A stretch of DNA of 64,000 nucleotides from CBDFJH01 sp965198095 (GTDB lineage Bacteria; Latescibacterota; UBA2968; GCA-2709665), in NCBI GenBank assembly GCA_965198095.1, contig OZ240239.1:3720001-3784000 (forward strand), given 5' to 3'. The notes beneath the pieces are model-generated. The model had not been told where the DNA came from, ran no database searches, and was given only the letters and a program-made list of their open reading frames with translations. The translations under genes were made by a program, and so were the position numbers. This document shows positions 16,512 to 25,905 of the stretch, in pieces (position 1 is the stretch's first letter; each line of letters begins with the position of its first letter).

Positions 16512-17561
16512 ATGATTCGTCATGGCCAATATCCTGAATTTCGCCTCTCCAGGCTCGGTATCGCCGGTTTGTTGAGCCTTCTGTTCTTGACTTCTCCCCT
16601 TTCTTCACAGAATAGCAGCCCGCCTTCCCCGGACTTTAATGGCAATGGGACCGTCGATTTCCCCGACTTTTTGCTCCTTGCCATTGCGTTCGGGTCCCAA
16701 GCAGGTCAGGAGAAGTATGAGTTAAAATACGATCTGGATGGGGACGGCGAGATTGGGATGCCCGATTTTATACTCTTTGCCAGTGCGTTCGGTCAAACCG
16801 TGAACACGTCACCGGACCTGGTCGTTGCTTCTATGACCGCGTCCCACGGCCCCTCCGTGGATATGGAGCAACCCTTCGCATTTACGCTGGACGTGACGGT
16901 CGAAAACGAGGGCAATGGTCCATCGGCTGCTGCGACGCTGCGCTACTACCGGTCAACGGACGCGACGTTTTCTGAGAGCGATACGCAAGTCGGCACGGGC
17001 GCCGTGAACGGCCTCGAGGCTTCTGGTACCAATGATGAGAGGATCGACTTGACCACCCAGCCGAGTGAGGGCACGTACTATATCGCCTGTGTCGATGCGG
17101 TTTCCGGAGAATCCAATACCGAAAATAACTGCCACTCGATTCAAGTCGGCGCTGCCCCGACTCAACCGCCGACCCCACAGGTGACCATCACGGCGAATAC
17201 TGCAAGCGTCACCGAAGGCACGGCTTCGACATTTACGATCACGGCATCCTCTGCGCCGACCTCTGCCCTGACTGTGAATGTGGATGTCAACGAGACTGGC
17301 GATGTCATCAGCGGCACACCGCCCTCGACCGTCACCATCAACGCCAACGAGACCACCGCCACGCTGACGGTAGCAACGGATGATGATGGCGCAGATGAGT
17401 CCAATAGCGTAGTAACTGCGCAACTGCAGACCGGAACAGGCTATACGTCGGGCACACAAAGCTCTGCGAGCGTGACCGTTGAGGACAACGACAATCCACA
17501 GGTGACCATCTCGGCAGGTACCACACCGGTGACTGAAGGGACCGCTGCGACGTTTACGATT
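16512..17561 (+). repeat. Large direct duplication, copy 2
   Basis: Partner of 10671-11720. Homology starts at the ATG itself; the upstream sequences are unrelated, so copy 2 lacks the sigma-54 promoter. Within the first Calx-beta unit, about 17226-17335 is closer to copy 1's second unit (11706-11815). That mosaic pattern is expected from gene conversion. Confidence 0.8.
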
Positions 17562-20447
17562 ACCGCGTCCTCTGCGCCGACCTCTGCACTGACTGTGAAC
17601 GTGAACGTCAGCGAGACTGGCGATGTCATAAGCGGCACACCGGCCTCGACCGTCACCATCAACGCCAACGAGACCACCGCCACGCTGACGGTAGCAACGG
17701 ATGATGATGGCGCAGATGAGTCCAATAGCGTGGTGACAGCGAAAGTGGAGACTGGAACAGGCTATACGTCGGGCACACAAAGCTCTGCGAGCGTGACCGT
17801 TGAGGACAACGACAATCCACGTCCGCCACCGCCACCTCCGCCACCACCGACCCCACAGGTGACAATCTCCGCGGGTACTACCCCTGTGACAGAAGGCACG
17901 GCTGCGACATTCACGATCACGGCGTCCTCTGCGCCGACAAGAGCACTGACCGTGAGCGTGAACGTGACCGAGACAGAAGATGTCATCAGTGGCACACCGG
18001 CCTCGACCGTCACCATCGACGCCAACGCGACCACCGCCACGCTGACGGTCAATACTGAAGATGATCAAGCAGATGAGTCCAATAGCGTCGTAACCGTGCA
18101 ACTGCAGACCGGAACAGGCTATACGTCGGGCACACAAAACTCGGCGAGCGTGACGGTTGAGGACAACGACAATCCACCTCCGCCACGGCCACCGCCACCA
18201 CCACCGACCCCACAGATGACAATCTCCGCCGCTACTACCCCTGTGACAGAAGGCACGGCTGCGACATTCACGATCACGGCGTCCTCCGCACCGACAAGAG
18301 CACTGACTGTGAAAGTGAACGTGACCGAGACAGAAGATGTCATCAGTGGCACACCGGCCTCGACCGTCACCATCGACGCCAACGAGACCACCGCCACGCT
18401 GACGGTCAATACTGAAGATGATCAAGCAGATGAGTCCAATAGCGTCGTAACCGTGCAACTGCAGACCGGAACAGGCTATACGTCGGGCACACAAAACTCG
18501 GCGAGCGTGACGGTTGAGGACAACGACAATCCACCTCCGCCACGGCCACCTCCGCCACCGCCACCGCCACAGGACACTTCACCAGACCTGTTGGTGGGGT
18601 CGCCTTCGGTGGACGACAACAGCCCGGAGGCGGGAGGACCTTTCACGCTGTCGGCGACGGTACGGAACAGCGGTGACGGGGAGTCGCCGGTGACGACGCT
18701 GCGTTACTACCGGTCGACGGGCGCGACCATCACCAGATCGGACACGCAGGTGGGCACGGACGCGGTGGGTGAGCTTGCCGCTTCGGAGACCAGCGGTGAA
18801 TCGGTGGATCTGACGGCGCCATCAACGGCGGACACGTACTACTACGGCGCATGTGTGGACGCGGTAAGCGAGGAGTCCGACACCACGAACAACTGCTCGT
18901 CGTCCGTACAGGTCGATGTAACGGAGCCGCCGCCGCCCTCCAACCGGAGTCCCGAGGCGGTGGGGCAGATCGCATCGCGGACGCTGGAGGCGGGCGGGTC
19001 GGAGACGCTTGACGTGTCGTCCCGGTTCAGCGACCCGGACAACGACGAATTGGCCTACGCGGCCAGCTCGTCCAACACGTCGGTGGTTACGGCCGCGGCG
19101 TCCGGGAGCGCGGTGACGGTGACGGCGGTGGCCTCGGGTGAGGCCGTGGTGACGGTGACGGCCTCCGACCCCGGCGGCCTGACGGCGGAGCAGGGCGTCG
19201 CGGTGACAGTGGCGGCGGAAAACCGGCCGCCAATCGCCACCAAAACCATCCCTGACCAAACGATCCACGTGTGGGGCGAGCTGCAGACGCTCCCTTCATC
19301 CAAGAACCGCTTCGAAGTCGGAGCTATTCACAACTACTTCAGTGATCCCGACGGTGATCCTCTGCAATATCAAGCCTCATCCTCCGACGAGCGTTACGCC
19401 ACAGTGCGCACATCGATCATTCCCGCCCTGGACCACTATCAAATGATCGTTGATCCGGTAGCGGTGGGGCAGGCGACCATAACGCTTACGGCTACCGATC
19501 CGGAAGGCTTGAATGCGAACTATGTGTTCGGTGTCAATGTCAGTCCACCGCTACCGAATCGCCGCCCCGTGGTCCAGTGGCCGATCGGAGCCCGGCAGGT
19601 CTATGTGGGTATGCCGGATTCGCTGCGCTTCAGAGACCACTTCAGGGATGAAGACGTCTACGGGAGTTACTTCCAGTTGAACTACGCAGTCTCCTCCGCT
19701 GACAATGGTATAGCCCTTGTTCGGGTATCGGACAGACGAGATCACGAGACCGGGCATGGATACGCCCGATTGGTAATCGAAGGGGTCAGCGCCGGGGAGA
19801 CAACGGCAACGGTGGTAGCGACCGATCGGGCGGGCCTGTCGGTAGAGCACACGTTTAATATCATCGCCAAGACGCGCCGCCCGAGGGTAACGCGTCGCAT
19901 AGGTGACGTGTTGGTGTCCGCCGGCGTAGAAACGTATGTCTGGGATCTAAATAGCTATTTTACCGATCCCGACGGGTATGATCTCGTGTATGGCGCCTCT
20001 TCATCTGATCCCACCGTGGTTCGCGCCAGAATAAGCAGACACGGCCCTTACGTTGTTCTTTCCGCCCGCACGGTCGGCACGGCGGACGTCACTGTGACGG
20101 CGACTGACGTGACCGGCCTGACGGCAAGCCAGACTTTCACGGTGACGGTCGTCAGCCCGCGCCCCCCGGCGATTACGCGTCTCATAAGTGACCGGTCGGT
20201 GTCTGTCGGCAGAGAAACGTATGTATATAGCCTACACACCTATTTTGCCGATCCGGAGGGGCGTGAGCTGGTGTATGACGCCTCTTCATCCGATACCAGC
20301 GTGGTTCGCGCCAGCGTGGGCGAAGACAACCCTTACATTGTTGTTCTTTTTGCCCGCGAGGTTGGCACGGCGGACGTCACTGTGACGGCGACTGACGTGA
20401 CCGGCCTGACGGCGAGCCAGACTTTCACGGTGACGGTCACCCGGTAG
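16512..20447 (+). CDS. Exported dockerin-like/CARDB/Calx-beta/Ig-like surface protein (intact paralogue)
   Basis: The 1,311 residues from ATG 16512 begin with the signal peptide MIRHGQYPEFRLSRLGIAG... ending PLSSQ. Next are two dockerin-like EF-hand motifs (DFNGNGTVDFPDF, DLDGDGEIGMPDF), a CARDB domain and four Calx-beta repeats separated by proline-rich linkers. A second CARDB domain follows (LRYYRSTGATITRSDTQVGT), then several Ig/cadherin-like domains with recurring DPxG and TVTATD motifs to the C-terminus. AGGAGGT lies 4 bp upstream of the ATG. The upstream open frame from 16353 belongs to a CARDB relic. No catalytic domain is visible. It is probably a secreted or surface-bound adhesion or matrix protein. 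No promoter or terminator was recognised. Confidence 0.8.
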   Translation: MIRHGQYPEFRLSRLGIAGLLSLLFLTSPLSSQNSSPPSPDFNGNGTVDFPDFLLLAIAFGSQAGQEKYELKYDLDGDGEIGMPDFILFASAFGQTVNTSPDLVVASMTASHGPSVDMEQPFAFTLDVTVENEGNGPSAAATLRYYRSTDATFSESDTQVGTGAVNGLEASGTNDERIDLTTQPSEGTYYIACVDAVSGESNTENNCHSIQVGAAPTQPPTPQVTITANTASVTEGTASTFTITASSAPTSALTVNVDVNETGDVISGTPPSTVTINANETTATLTVATDDDGADESNSVVTAQLQTGTGYTSGTQSSASVTVEDNDNPQVTISAGTTPVTEGTAATFTITASSAPTSALTVNVNVSETGDVISGTPASTVTINANETTATLTVATDDDGADESNSVVTAKVETGTGYTSGTQSSASVTVEDNDNPRPPPPPPPPPTPQVTISAGTTPVTEGTAATFTITASSAPTRALTVSVNVTETEDVISGTPASTVTIDANATTATLTVNTEDDQADESNSVVTVQLQTGTGYTSGTQNSASVTVEDNDNPPPPRPPPPPPTPQMTISAATTPVTEGTAATFTITASSAPTRALTVKVNVTETEDVISGTPASTVTIDANETTATLTVNTEDDQADESNSVVTVQLQTGTGYTSGTQNSASVTVEDNDNPPPPRPPPPPPPPQDTSPDLLVGSPSVDDNSPEAGGPFTLSATVRNSGDGESPVTTLRYYRSTGATITRSDTQVGTDAVGELAASETSGESVDLTAPSTADTYYYGACVDAVSEESDTTNNCSSSVQVDVTEPPPPSNRSPEAVGQIASRTLEAGGSETLDVSSRFSDPDNDELAYAASSSNTSVVTAAASGSAVTVTAVASGEAVVTVTASDPGGLTAEQGVAVTVAAENRPPIATKTIPDQTIHVWGELQTLPSSKNRFEVGAIHNYFSDPDGDPLQYQASSSDERYATVRTSIIPALDHYQMIVDPVAVGQATITLTATDPEGLNANYVFGVNVSPPLPNRRPVVQWPIGARQVYVGMPDSLRFRDHFRDEDVYGSYFQLNYAVSSADNGIALVRVSDRRDHETGHGYARLVIEGVSAGETTATVVATDRAGLSVEHTFNIIAKTRRPRVTRRIGDVLVSAGVETYVWDLNSYFTDPDGYDLVYGASSSDPTVVRARISRHGPYVVLSARTVGTADVTVTATDVTGLTASQTFTVTVVSPRPPAITRLISDRSVSVGRETYVYSLHTYFADPEGRELVYDASSSDTSVVRASVGEDNPYIVVLFAREVGTADVTVTATDVTGLTASQTFTVTVTR

Positions 20448-21063
20448 GTTGACAGCACGTCCGGATCCGGAAGCCCCAGTGGTGGCTGAAGCGCAGGATT
20501 TCCCGGTTCTCAAACAGCCGTCCTCCCTCCCTGTGCCCATCGGTTACACTGGGCCCGTGCGGCGGTCGAGCATCCGGAGCGCCGAGGGATCACGTGTTAC
20601 CGCAAGCCGCCGCTTCCGCCGCACAGCCATCGGCACGGCCCGGACGGTGGGAGTTCGAAGCAGAGTCGCTTTGAATTCCGAAGAAAGTCTGGCCAGCCGG
20701 CCAGACTCAATATGGATCCACAGGGATAGCCGACCAACGACGGACAAGAGGGACGTAACCGGCCGCAAGACGTCGCAGACAGGAGGGCGGAGTGAACGCG
20801 TTGGCGCCGGGCATCCTGCGCGACCGACGCAGGCGGACGCGGCGGCAGCCCTCTCCCCGCCCGCCGAGTCTCGACGTGCTCTTCAGCCGTGGGATTCCCG
20901 ATAGCGCAGCGTGGAGTCGATGAAGACTTGGCGGTTATCTGACGTGTCTTCACACTTATTAAGGAGAGCACCCTATCGTTGACACCCTGCCCTCAGGCTC
21001 GGGCACTCGACACGAACGGGCCCGGGTTCGAAGAGAGTGTCGCAGGAATTGCGACAAGTGGAG

Positions 21064-21102
21064 AAGCCCCGTGTCCCTGAGTGCCCAATGAGCGAGCTGT
21101 TC
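21064..21102 (+). repeat. Direct repeat copy 2 at island right edge
   Basis: Identical over 39 bp to 6192-6230, same orientation, 14.9 kb away. The two copies bracket the peptidase, IS630-like and Calx-beta genes. Confidence 0.85.
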
Positions 21103-21557
21103 AGCTTACCACAACCGAATCGACGATACGCAAGGTCTAAATCGCGTGTGGCACGGGCGGCTCGCCCGCCCGTGAAGAATGCATTGCTCGAAGTCATTGC
21201 TGTCCAAGAACGGACGGAATCTGAGACATCCGGGTTGTATAAGATGGCCTGAAAAGGCGTCTTTGTATGGGATGGACCCTGACAATGGAAATGAGGTTGC
21301 CTTTTTCATTGGTTTCCTGGCAGGCGTGCTGTCCGGGGAATTAGCCTTAATTCGACATATTTCGGCAGTTTTTGCTGCGATTTGGCCTGAAGAACAACGG
21401 CGAATTGATGTCGCAAGTCGACGATTCTTAAAGTCACCGGCTGTGGCCGGAGAAAAAACGCATTTGAACGATCGAAATGCCCCACTTCTCCAGCGTTTGA
21501 CCGCGTTGTCGATTGCCTATTTTTGACGGATTAAGGTTAGAAAAGGAGGACCTCTCC

Positions 21558-21594
21558 CCCCGGCCCCCTCTCCTGCAAGGAAAGGGGGCCGGGG
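21558..21594. other. GC-rich hairpin pair element (first of two)
   Basis: CCCCGGCCCCCT plus TCCT pairs with AGGA plus AGGGGGCCGGGG around a 3-base loop, with one mismatch. A second hairpin with a related core (CCCCCTTCCT/AGGAAGGGGG, 10 bp) follows at 21640-21662. Without clear T-tracts these could be dispersed hairpin repeats or bidirectional transcription barriers between convergent genes. Confidence 0.5.
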
Positions 21595-21877
21595 ACGAAG
21601 CGTTGCGAAAACACTGTTTCAGATAAGGTCTAAGCAGTTCCCCCTTCCTCTCAGGAAGGGGGGTAGGGGGTAGGTCTCAAAACCGTTATCGGACAGGTGT
21701 GGCTCCAAGTATTACAAAATCCGCTCGTCATTTTCCACCGGCAGCAAGCTGCCGGTGCCACATCGGAGTTCCTCAGGAGAGCACGACACCGTTGACACGA
21801 TACACCCCTGTCATACGCGAAAATGATGTCAACGATTTACCGCTCCCGGCAATAACCCCGGTAACAAATTCCCGGTC

Positions 21878-24800
21878 TCAAGGGTCGGGACTCGTCCTGA
21901 AGGCGTCCGAGATCAGGTTTTCGAAATAGCGGCGGATGAGCGAATGGTATTCGGGAGGCACCCCCTCCTCCAGGGCTTCCCGGAGCCGTTCCCGAAGCGG
22001 GTGGCTCGACTCGCCCAGATGCGCGGGGATCGATCCCGGCCCGCGGTAGGCGATCTCCCGACCTTGGCGGGCCTTCCGTTCCTTGCGCCAACCCCGCTGC
22101 CGCAGGGACCGCTGCGCATCCAGCATCCTGGACAGGATGCGCCGCTGTCGCTCCAGCACGGGCCGCGATGCACGCCTCCGCTCGAGCGCATCGGCAACTG
22201 CGCCCATCTCGGAGGCCACCTGTTCCATGTCGCCCACGACCTTCTCCCGTTCCGCCCCCAGTCTCCTCCAGAGCGCGCTCAAGGACTCCTGGATGGCCAT
22301 CTGCTCCACGGCCAGCTGTTGAAGGCTGAGACCGCTTCCGGGTTCTCCGGCACCGGGGACACGAGACGCCAGCCCTTCCGTTCGAGCATTGAGGTTCCCC
22401 TGCCGGTCCGCAAGCTCACCCAGCTGCTCCAGCATCTCGTCCAAACCCAGCGCGGAAGCGGCTGAAGCCAGATCGGCCATCGCCCGGCGAAGCAGAAGTC
22501 CCGTGGCATTCAAGGCGCCCATGGCCTCACGGGCGCGCGTCTCGGCACCGGCCGCTTGACGGTGCTCGATGTGGCGAGCCGCTTCGCGCATCTTGAGAAG
22601 GGCCTTCCCCAGAGCTGCGTCGGCCTCCGAAGGGACAAAGAATGTCTTCCCTGAAGTCTCTACGAGCCGCTCGGCGATTCGATTCGCGCCAGACAGGATA
22701 CGGGCCTGCTCGAGCCCCAGCGGCGCGCTGTCTTCTCCGCGCGAGATTCCGTCCGACTGCTTGGAGACCTCCTCTTGGGAACGGGAGAGCGAGATCACGT
22801 CGTGAAGCGCCCGCTTGAGCTCGCCCGCCACGTCCGACTTGTGTCGATTCAGAAACGCACGTCTCGTCTCTCGAAGGCGCTCGCCGAGTTCACGGAGGTC
22901 CTCCGAGATTTCCTGTCCCAGCTCGCGTGCGGGCATCCGCAGCCGCTGCCTGAGTCGGGCGCTGACCTCTGCCATGCGCCCGGACACCGCCTTGCGCTCG
23001 AACGCGGAAGCGACGCGATCCAGCTCGTCCCCGGTGCGCCGCGCTTGTTTCATCGCGCCGGCCGCACGCGACAGCTCGTCCTTCACGCGCTCCGCGTCTC
23101 GCCGGAGCGCGTCCTGTCGGTCCGCCTGCCGCGCCACGTCGGCGACGCCATCCAGACGGCGCACGACGTCCTCCTGCCCCGCCGTCAGCTTCTCCACGGC
23201 GTGAACGAGCCCATTCAGGACCTGTTCCCGGCGCACCTGTTCGAGCAGGGCGATCGTTCGGTCCAGGCTGCGGCCAAACGCCTCTCCCTCCGCTTGAAAG
23301 GCCTCAATCGCCTCGCGCACGGCCGCCGGATCCACCTCTTCGAGCGCCTGCCGGAGCGCCTCCGCCGCGCGCTCGAGCGCCGGGCTTTCAACCTGACTCA
23401 GGAGTTCCATCACCGCTTGCAGTTTCTGGAGCGTCTCCACGGGCGCAAGCACGTTCTCTTCGAGCTGCTCCCCGACCGCCTCGAGCCTCTCAGTCACCCG
23501 TTCGATTCGTTCGCCCAGATCCTCCCACGCTTCGATTCCGCTCCCCAATTCCTTGCGCCCCTGCCACGCCAACCGAGCCTCTCGCGACAGCGCCCCCTTC
23601 GCCTCCTCCAGGCGCTGCCGAAGCTCCAGGCTGACCTCTCGGATCCGTTCGAGCTCCTCCATACTCTCATCCTGACCTCGCGCCGCCTCCTGCACAACGT
23701 CCATCGGGGAGGAAACCCGCAGGGTCAAACGCCTGGACTCACCGATTCCGGGTCCCGGGAGGTCGTTGTTGTCGTATGCGCGAATCAGAAAGCTCACCTC
23801 GTCTCCCGGAAGCAGGTCCATTCGACTCAGGTCCCACACGGTCTGGCCGGTCAACGCCCTGGCTCCCGGCTCCTCCAGAGGAATCCCAAGGCGCCGGTCC
23901 GCCTCTTCTTCCGGGATCCGATATCGAATCTCCATTCCAGACAGCCCATAGTCGTCGTAGGCTTCGACGAAGAGCGGGACGCGCATCTCGTCACGCAGCT
24001 CCGAATCGGCCCGCGGCCGGAGAAGCTTCACCTCCGGAGGCCGATCCTGGATTGCAACGATCCGGTATTCGGGTGCGCCCCGGTTCCAGGTCCCCCGGGC
24101 GTCTTGCAGAGCAATCCTGTATCGCCGGTCTGCCTTCACCTCGATTTGCCACGCCGAACGCACGCTGTCGATCCGTCCCGGCAGTCGTTCCCCGTCAGCG
24201 AGGTCCAGCCAGGCAGCCGTCAGCGGACAGCTTGCCTCAATGGTCAGGTCAACGGTCGTCCCCACCGGGGCGGCAATGTTCCGCTCCTCGGTCTCCACCC
24301 GGTCGGCAAGCCCCGTATGGGGCGGATACCGAAAGAGGATCCGGCTGCGGACAGTCCTAGGCCGATCGACCACCGTGACGTGATAGACCGGCGTCTCGGC
24401 GTCGTTGGCCCGCATCCGGTAGTCGAAATCCCTTGTGACGGACCCGAACCGATAGGCCGCGCGATTCTGCCGCACCGCCAACTCGATCGGGCGCCACGGC
24501 GCTGCCCCGGCCTGTCGCACGAGGAGCAGGCAGTGCGTCGGCACGACCCCGCTCAGATCCGCCCGCACCCCCATCGCGTCTCCCGCCAGGACTCGCGCGT
24601 CTCCCGGGCCGAGATCGATCTGCGTGTCCGCGGGTCGCTCGTATGCGATACGCGGATGCCCGAGGCGCATCGCGGCCCCTGTCATCATCGACGGCCAAAG
24701 CCCGAAGGCCATGCCGGCCAGGGAGAGCATCGCGACAGATCCCGCTGCCGCGCGGAGGGGCCGAGATCGGTTCACGAGCGGCCGGAGGTCCACGGGCTCA

Positions 24801-25219
24801 AGGAGTTCCGCCGCCTGCAGGCAGGCCGCCTCGATCAGCGCCGTCGAGGTCTGCCCCTTCGTCTCGCCCCTCCTTTTCCACAGCTGAAGGACGCTGATCA
24901 ACCGCTGTTCGAGCCCGCCGAAGTGGTTTTCCACACGAAGGGCGACCGCTTCGAGCCCCGGGGGAGAGAGAAGCGGATACAGAACCTTCCAACCGGCCAA
25001 GCCGAGCAGGGCCAGACCGCCGGCCGCCTCGAGCAAGATTTTCACGGCCGGCCGGAACGTGAATCCGGCCTCCAGGAACAAAAGAAGCAGCACCCAGGCC
25101 GTGACAGACGCCGTGAAGACGGACGCGCCGGTCAGGATTTGACACACGATCTCCTCTCTCCGCAGCTGGCGGAGTCGATCGACGATGGCTTGATAGGCCG
25201 CTTCGGAAGAATCGGTCAT
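21878..25219 (-). CDS. DUF4175-like large membrane protein with coiled-coil region
   Basis: The protein has 1,113 residues from the ATG at 25219; an upstream ATG at 25243 would overlap the preceding gene. Two hydrophobic segments lie near residues 25-55 and 65-80, and a third near 165-180. A beta-rich part follows (residues 190-510, with YDDYGLSGMEIRYR). Then come about 550 residues of glutamate/arginine-rich heptad-like helix. This architecture fits the DUF4175 family, which often accompanies DUF4159, MoxR and DUF58 genes. Its start lies 5 bp downstream of the DUF4159 stop. Function is unknown; a structural role at the inner membrane is plausible. Confidence 0.75.
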   Translation of the reverse strand: MTDSSEAAYQAIVDRLRQLRREEIVCQILTGASVFTASVTAWVLLLLFLEAGFTFRPAVKILLEAAGGLALLGLAGWKVLYPLLSPPGLEAVALRVENHFGGLEQRLISVLQLWKRRGETKGQTSTALIEAACLQAAELLEPVDLRPLVNRSRPLRAAAGSVAMLSLAGMAFGLWPSMMTGAAMRLGHPRIAYERPADTQIDLGPGDARVLAGDAMGVRADLSGVVPTHCLLLVRQAGAAPWRPIELAVRQNRAAYRFGSVTRDFDYRMRANDAETPVYHVTVVDRPRTVRSRILFRYPPHTGLADRVETEERNIAAPVGTTVDLTIEASCPLTAAWLDLADGERLPGRIDSVRSAWQIEVKADRRYRIALQDARGTWNRGAPEYRIVAIQDRPPEVKLLRPRADSELRDEMRVPLFVEAYDDYGLSGMEIRYRIPEEEADRRLGIPLEEPGARALTGQTVWDLSRMDLLPGDEVSFLIRAYDNNDLPGPGIGESRRLTLRVSSPMDVVQEAARGQDESMEELERIREVSLELRQRLEEAKGALSREARLAWQGRKELGSGIEAWEDLGERIERVTERLEAVGEQLEENVLAPVETLQKLQAVMELLSQVESPALERAAEALRQALEEVDPAAVREAIEAFQAEGEAFGRSLDRTIALLEQVRREQVLNGLVHAVEKLTAGQEDVVRRLDGVADVARQADRQDALRRDAERVKDELSRAAGAMKQARRTGDELDRVASAFERKAVSGRMAEVSARLRQRLRMPARELGQEISEDLRELGERLRETRRAFLNRHKSDVAGELKRALHDVISLSRSQEEVSKQSDGISRGEDSAPLGLEQARILSGANRIAERLVETSGKTFFVPSEADAALGKALLKMREAARHIEHRQAAGAETRAREAMGALNATGLLLRRAMADLASAASALGLDEMLEQLGELADRQGNLNARTEGLASRVPGAGEPGSGLSLQQLAVEQMAIQESLSALWRRLGAEREKVVGDMEQVASEMGAVADALERRRASRPVLERQRRILSRMLDAQRSLRQRGWRKERKARQGREIAYRGPGSIPAHLGESSHPLRERLREALEEGVPPEYHSLIRRYFENLISDAFRTSPDP

Positions 25220-25224
25220 GTCGT

Positions 25225-25893
25225 TCAGTGAGAAAGCGCCCAAACGACCACATTCGTCCCCATCTTGAGCGCGGCACGCCGCTTTTCGGGAGGATCGCCG
25301 TGGACCTCCGGGTCATCCCATCCGTCCCCGATATCGCTGTTGAAGTTGTAAAAGACGACAAGGCGGCCTTCGTGGAAAAGACCGAAAGCCCGGGGACGAC
25401 CGCCGTCGTGTTCGTGGATCTTCGGGAGTCCGTTCGGAAAGTCGAATGGGTCGCGAAAGATTTCAAAAGAAGGAGGCAGCTCCACGAGCCGTTTGTCCGG
25501 GAAGAGCCGGGCCAGCTCTCTGCGGAACGCCCCATCCAACCCGTAGTCGTCGTTCGCAAACAGGAAGCCGCCGTGTTCGAGGTAGATTCGAAGCCGCCGA
25601 ACCTCTTCCTCCGAGAACCGGATGTTGCCGTGTCCGGTCAGGTAGAGGATCGGGTAGGCAAACAGATCTTCGTCCATAATCTCGACCTGCGCCTCTTCAT
25701 CCGTCGTCGGGATCGGCGTCTGCTCGCGAATGAAGGCCTGAAGGTTCGGAATCTCCGTGGGACCGTTATACCAATCTCCCCCGCCTCCGTATTTGAGCCT
25801 GGCGATCGTCAACGCGGTCTCCTGGGCGAGCGATCCATCCCTCGCGACAACGAGGAGCGCGGCAACCGTCAGAACGACGGGAAAACGATACAC
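25225..25893 (-). CDS. DUF4159 domain exported protein
   Basis: The protein has 222 residues with a signal peptide (residues 1-23, ending SLAQ). The mature part has the DUF4159 hallmarks LTIARLKYGGGGDWYNGPT, FAYPILYLTGHGNIRFSEEE, LRIYLEHGGFLFANDDYG and FHEGRLVVFYNFNSDIGDGW. The domain adopts a glutamine-amidotransferase-like fold; its biochemical role is unknown. It sits 12 bp after the flippase gene and 5 bp before the DUF4175-like gene, so these three are probably co-transcribed. The closest functional relatives in the window are the MoxR/DUF58 genes 19 kb away. Confidence 0.85.
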   Translation of the reverse strand: MYRFPVVLTVAALLVVARDGSLAQETALTIARLKYGGGGDWYNGPTEIPNLQAFIREQTPIPTTDEEAQVEIMDEDLFAYPILYLTGHGNIRFSEEEVRRLRIYLEHGGFLFANDDYGLDGAFRRELARLFPDKRLVELPPSFEIFRDPFDFPNGLPKIHEHDGGRPRAFGLFHEGRLVVFYNFNSDIGDGWDDPEVHGDPPEKRRAALKMGTNVVVWALSH

Positions 25894-25905
25894 GGCGGCA
25901 TCCTC

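Larger units (their letters stand above)
20448..21877. other. 1.4-kb non-coding right edge of the accessory island
   Basis: The available open frames here lack ribosome-binding sites and recognisable domains, and I do not call any. The stretch contains two copies of the 22-bp GAGAGCAC/GTTGACAC repeat (20964-20985, 21777-21798). It also holds the 39-bp direct repeat partner (21064-21102), a GC-rich hairpin at 21150-21172, two strong hairpins at 21558-21594 and 21640-21662, and another at 21736-21757. The density of small repeats suggests repeated insertion and decay. Confidence 0.6.

Noticed and set aside
11332..18540. Regular direct repeats resembling an array
   Set aside because: The ~320-bp period is the codon-level repetition of Calx-beta domains; there are no short repeats with unique spacers, so this is not CRISPR.
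20449..20904. A 151-codon open frame after the second surface protein
   Set aside because: No ribosome-binding site, no recognisable domain and biased composition; a possible remnant of an unknown gene at most.
21179..21526. A 115-codon open frame in the island edge
   Set aside because: It starts inside repeat-rich sequence and has no family resemblance or ribosome-binding site.
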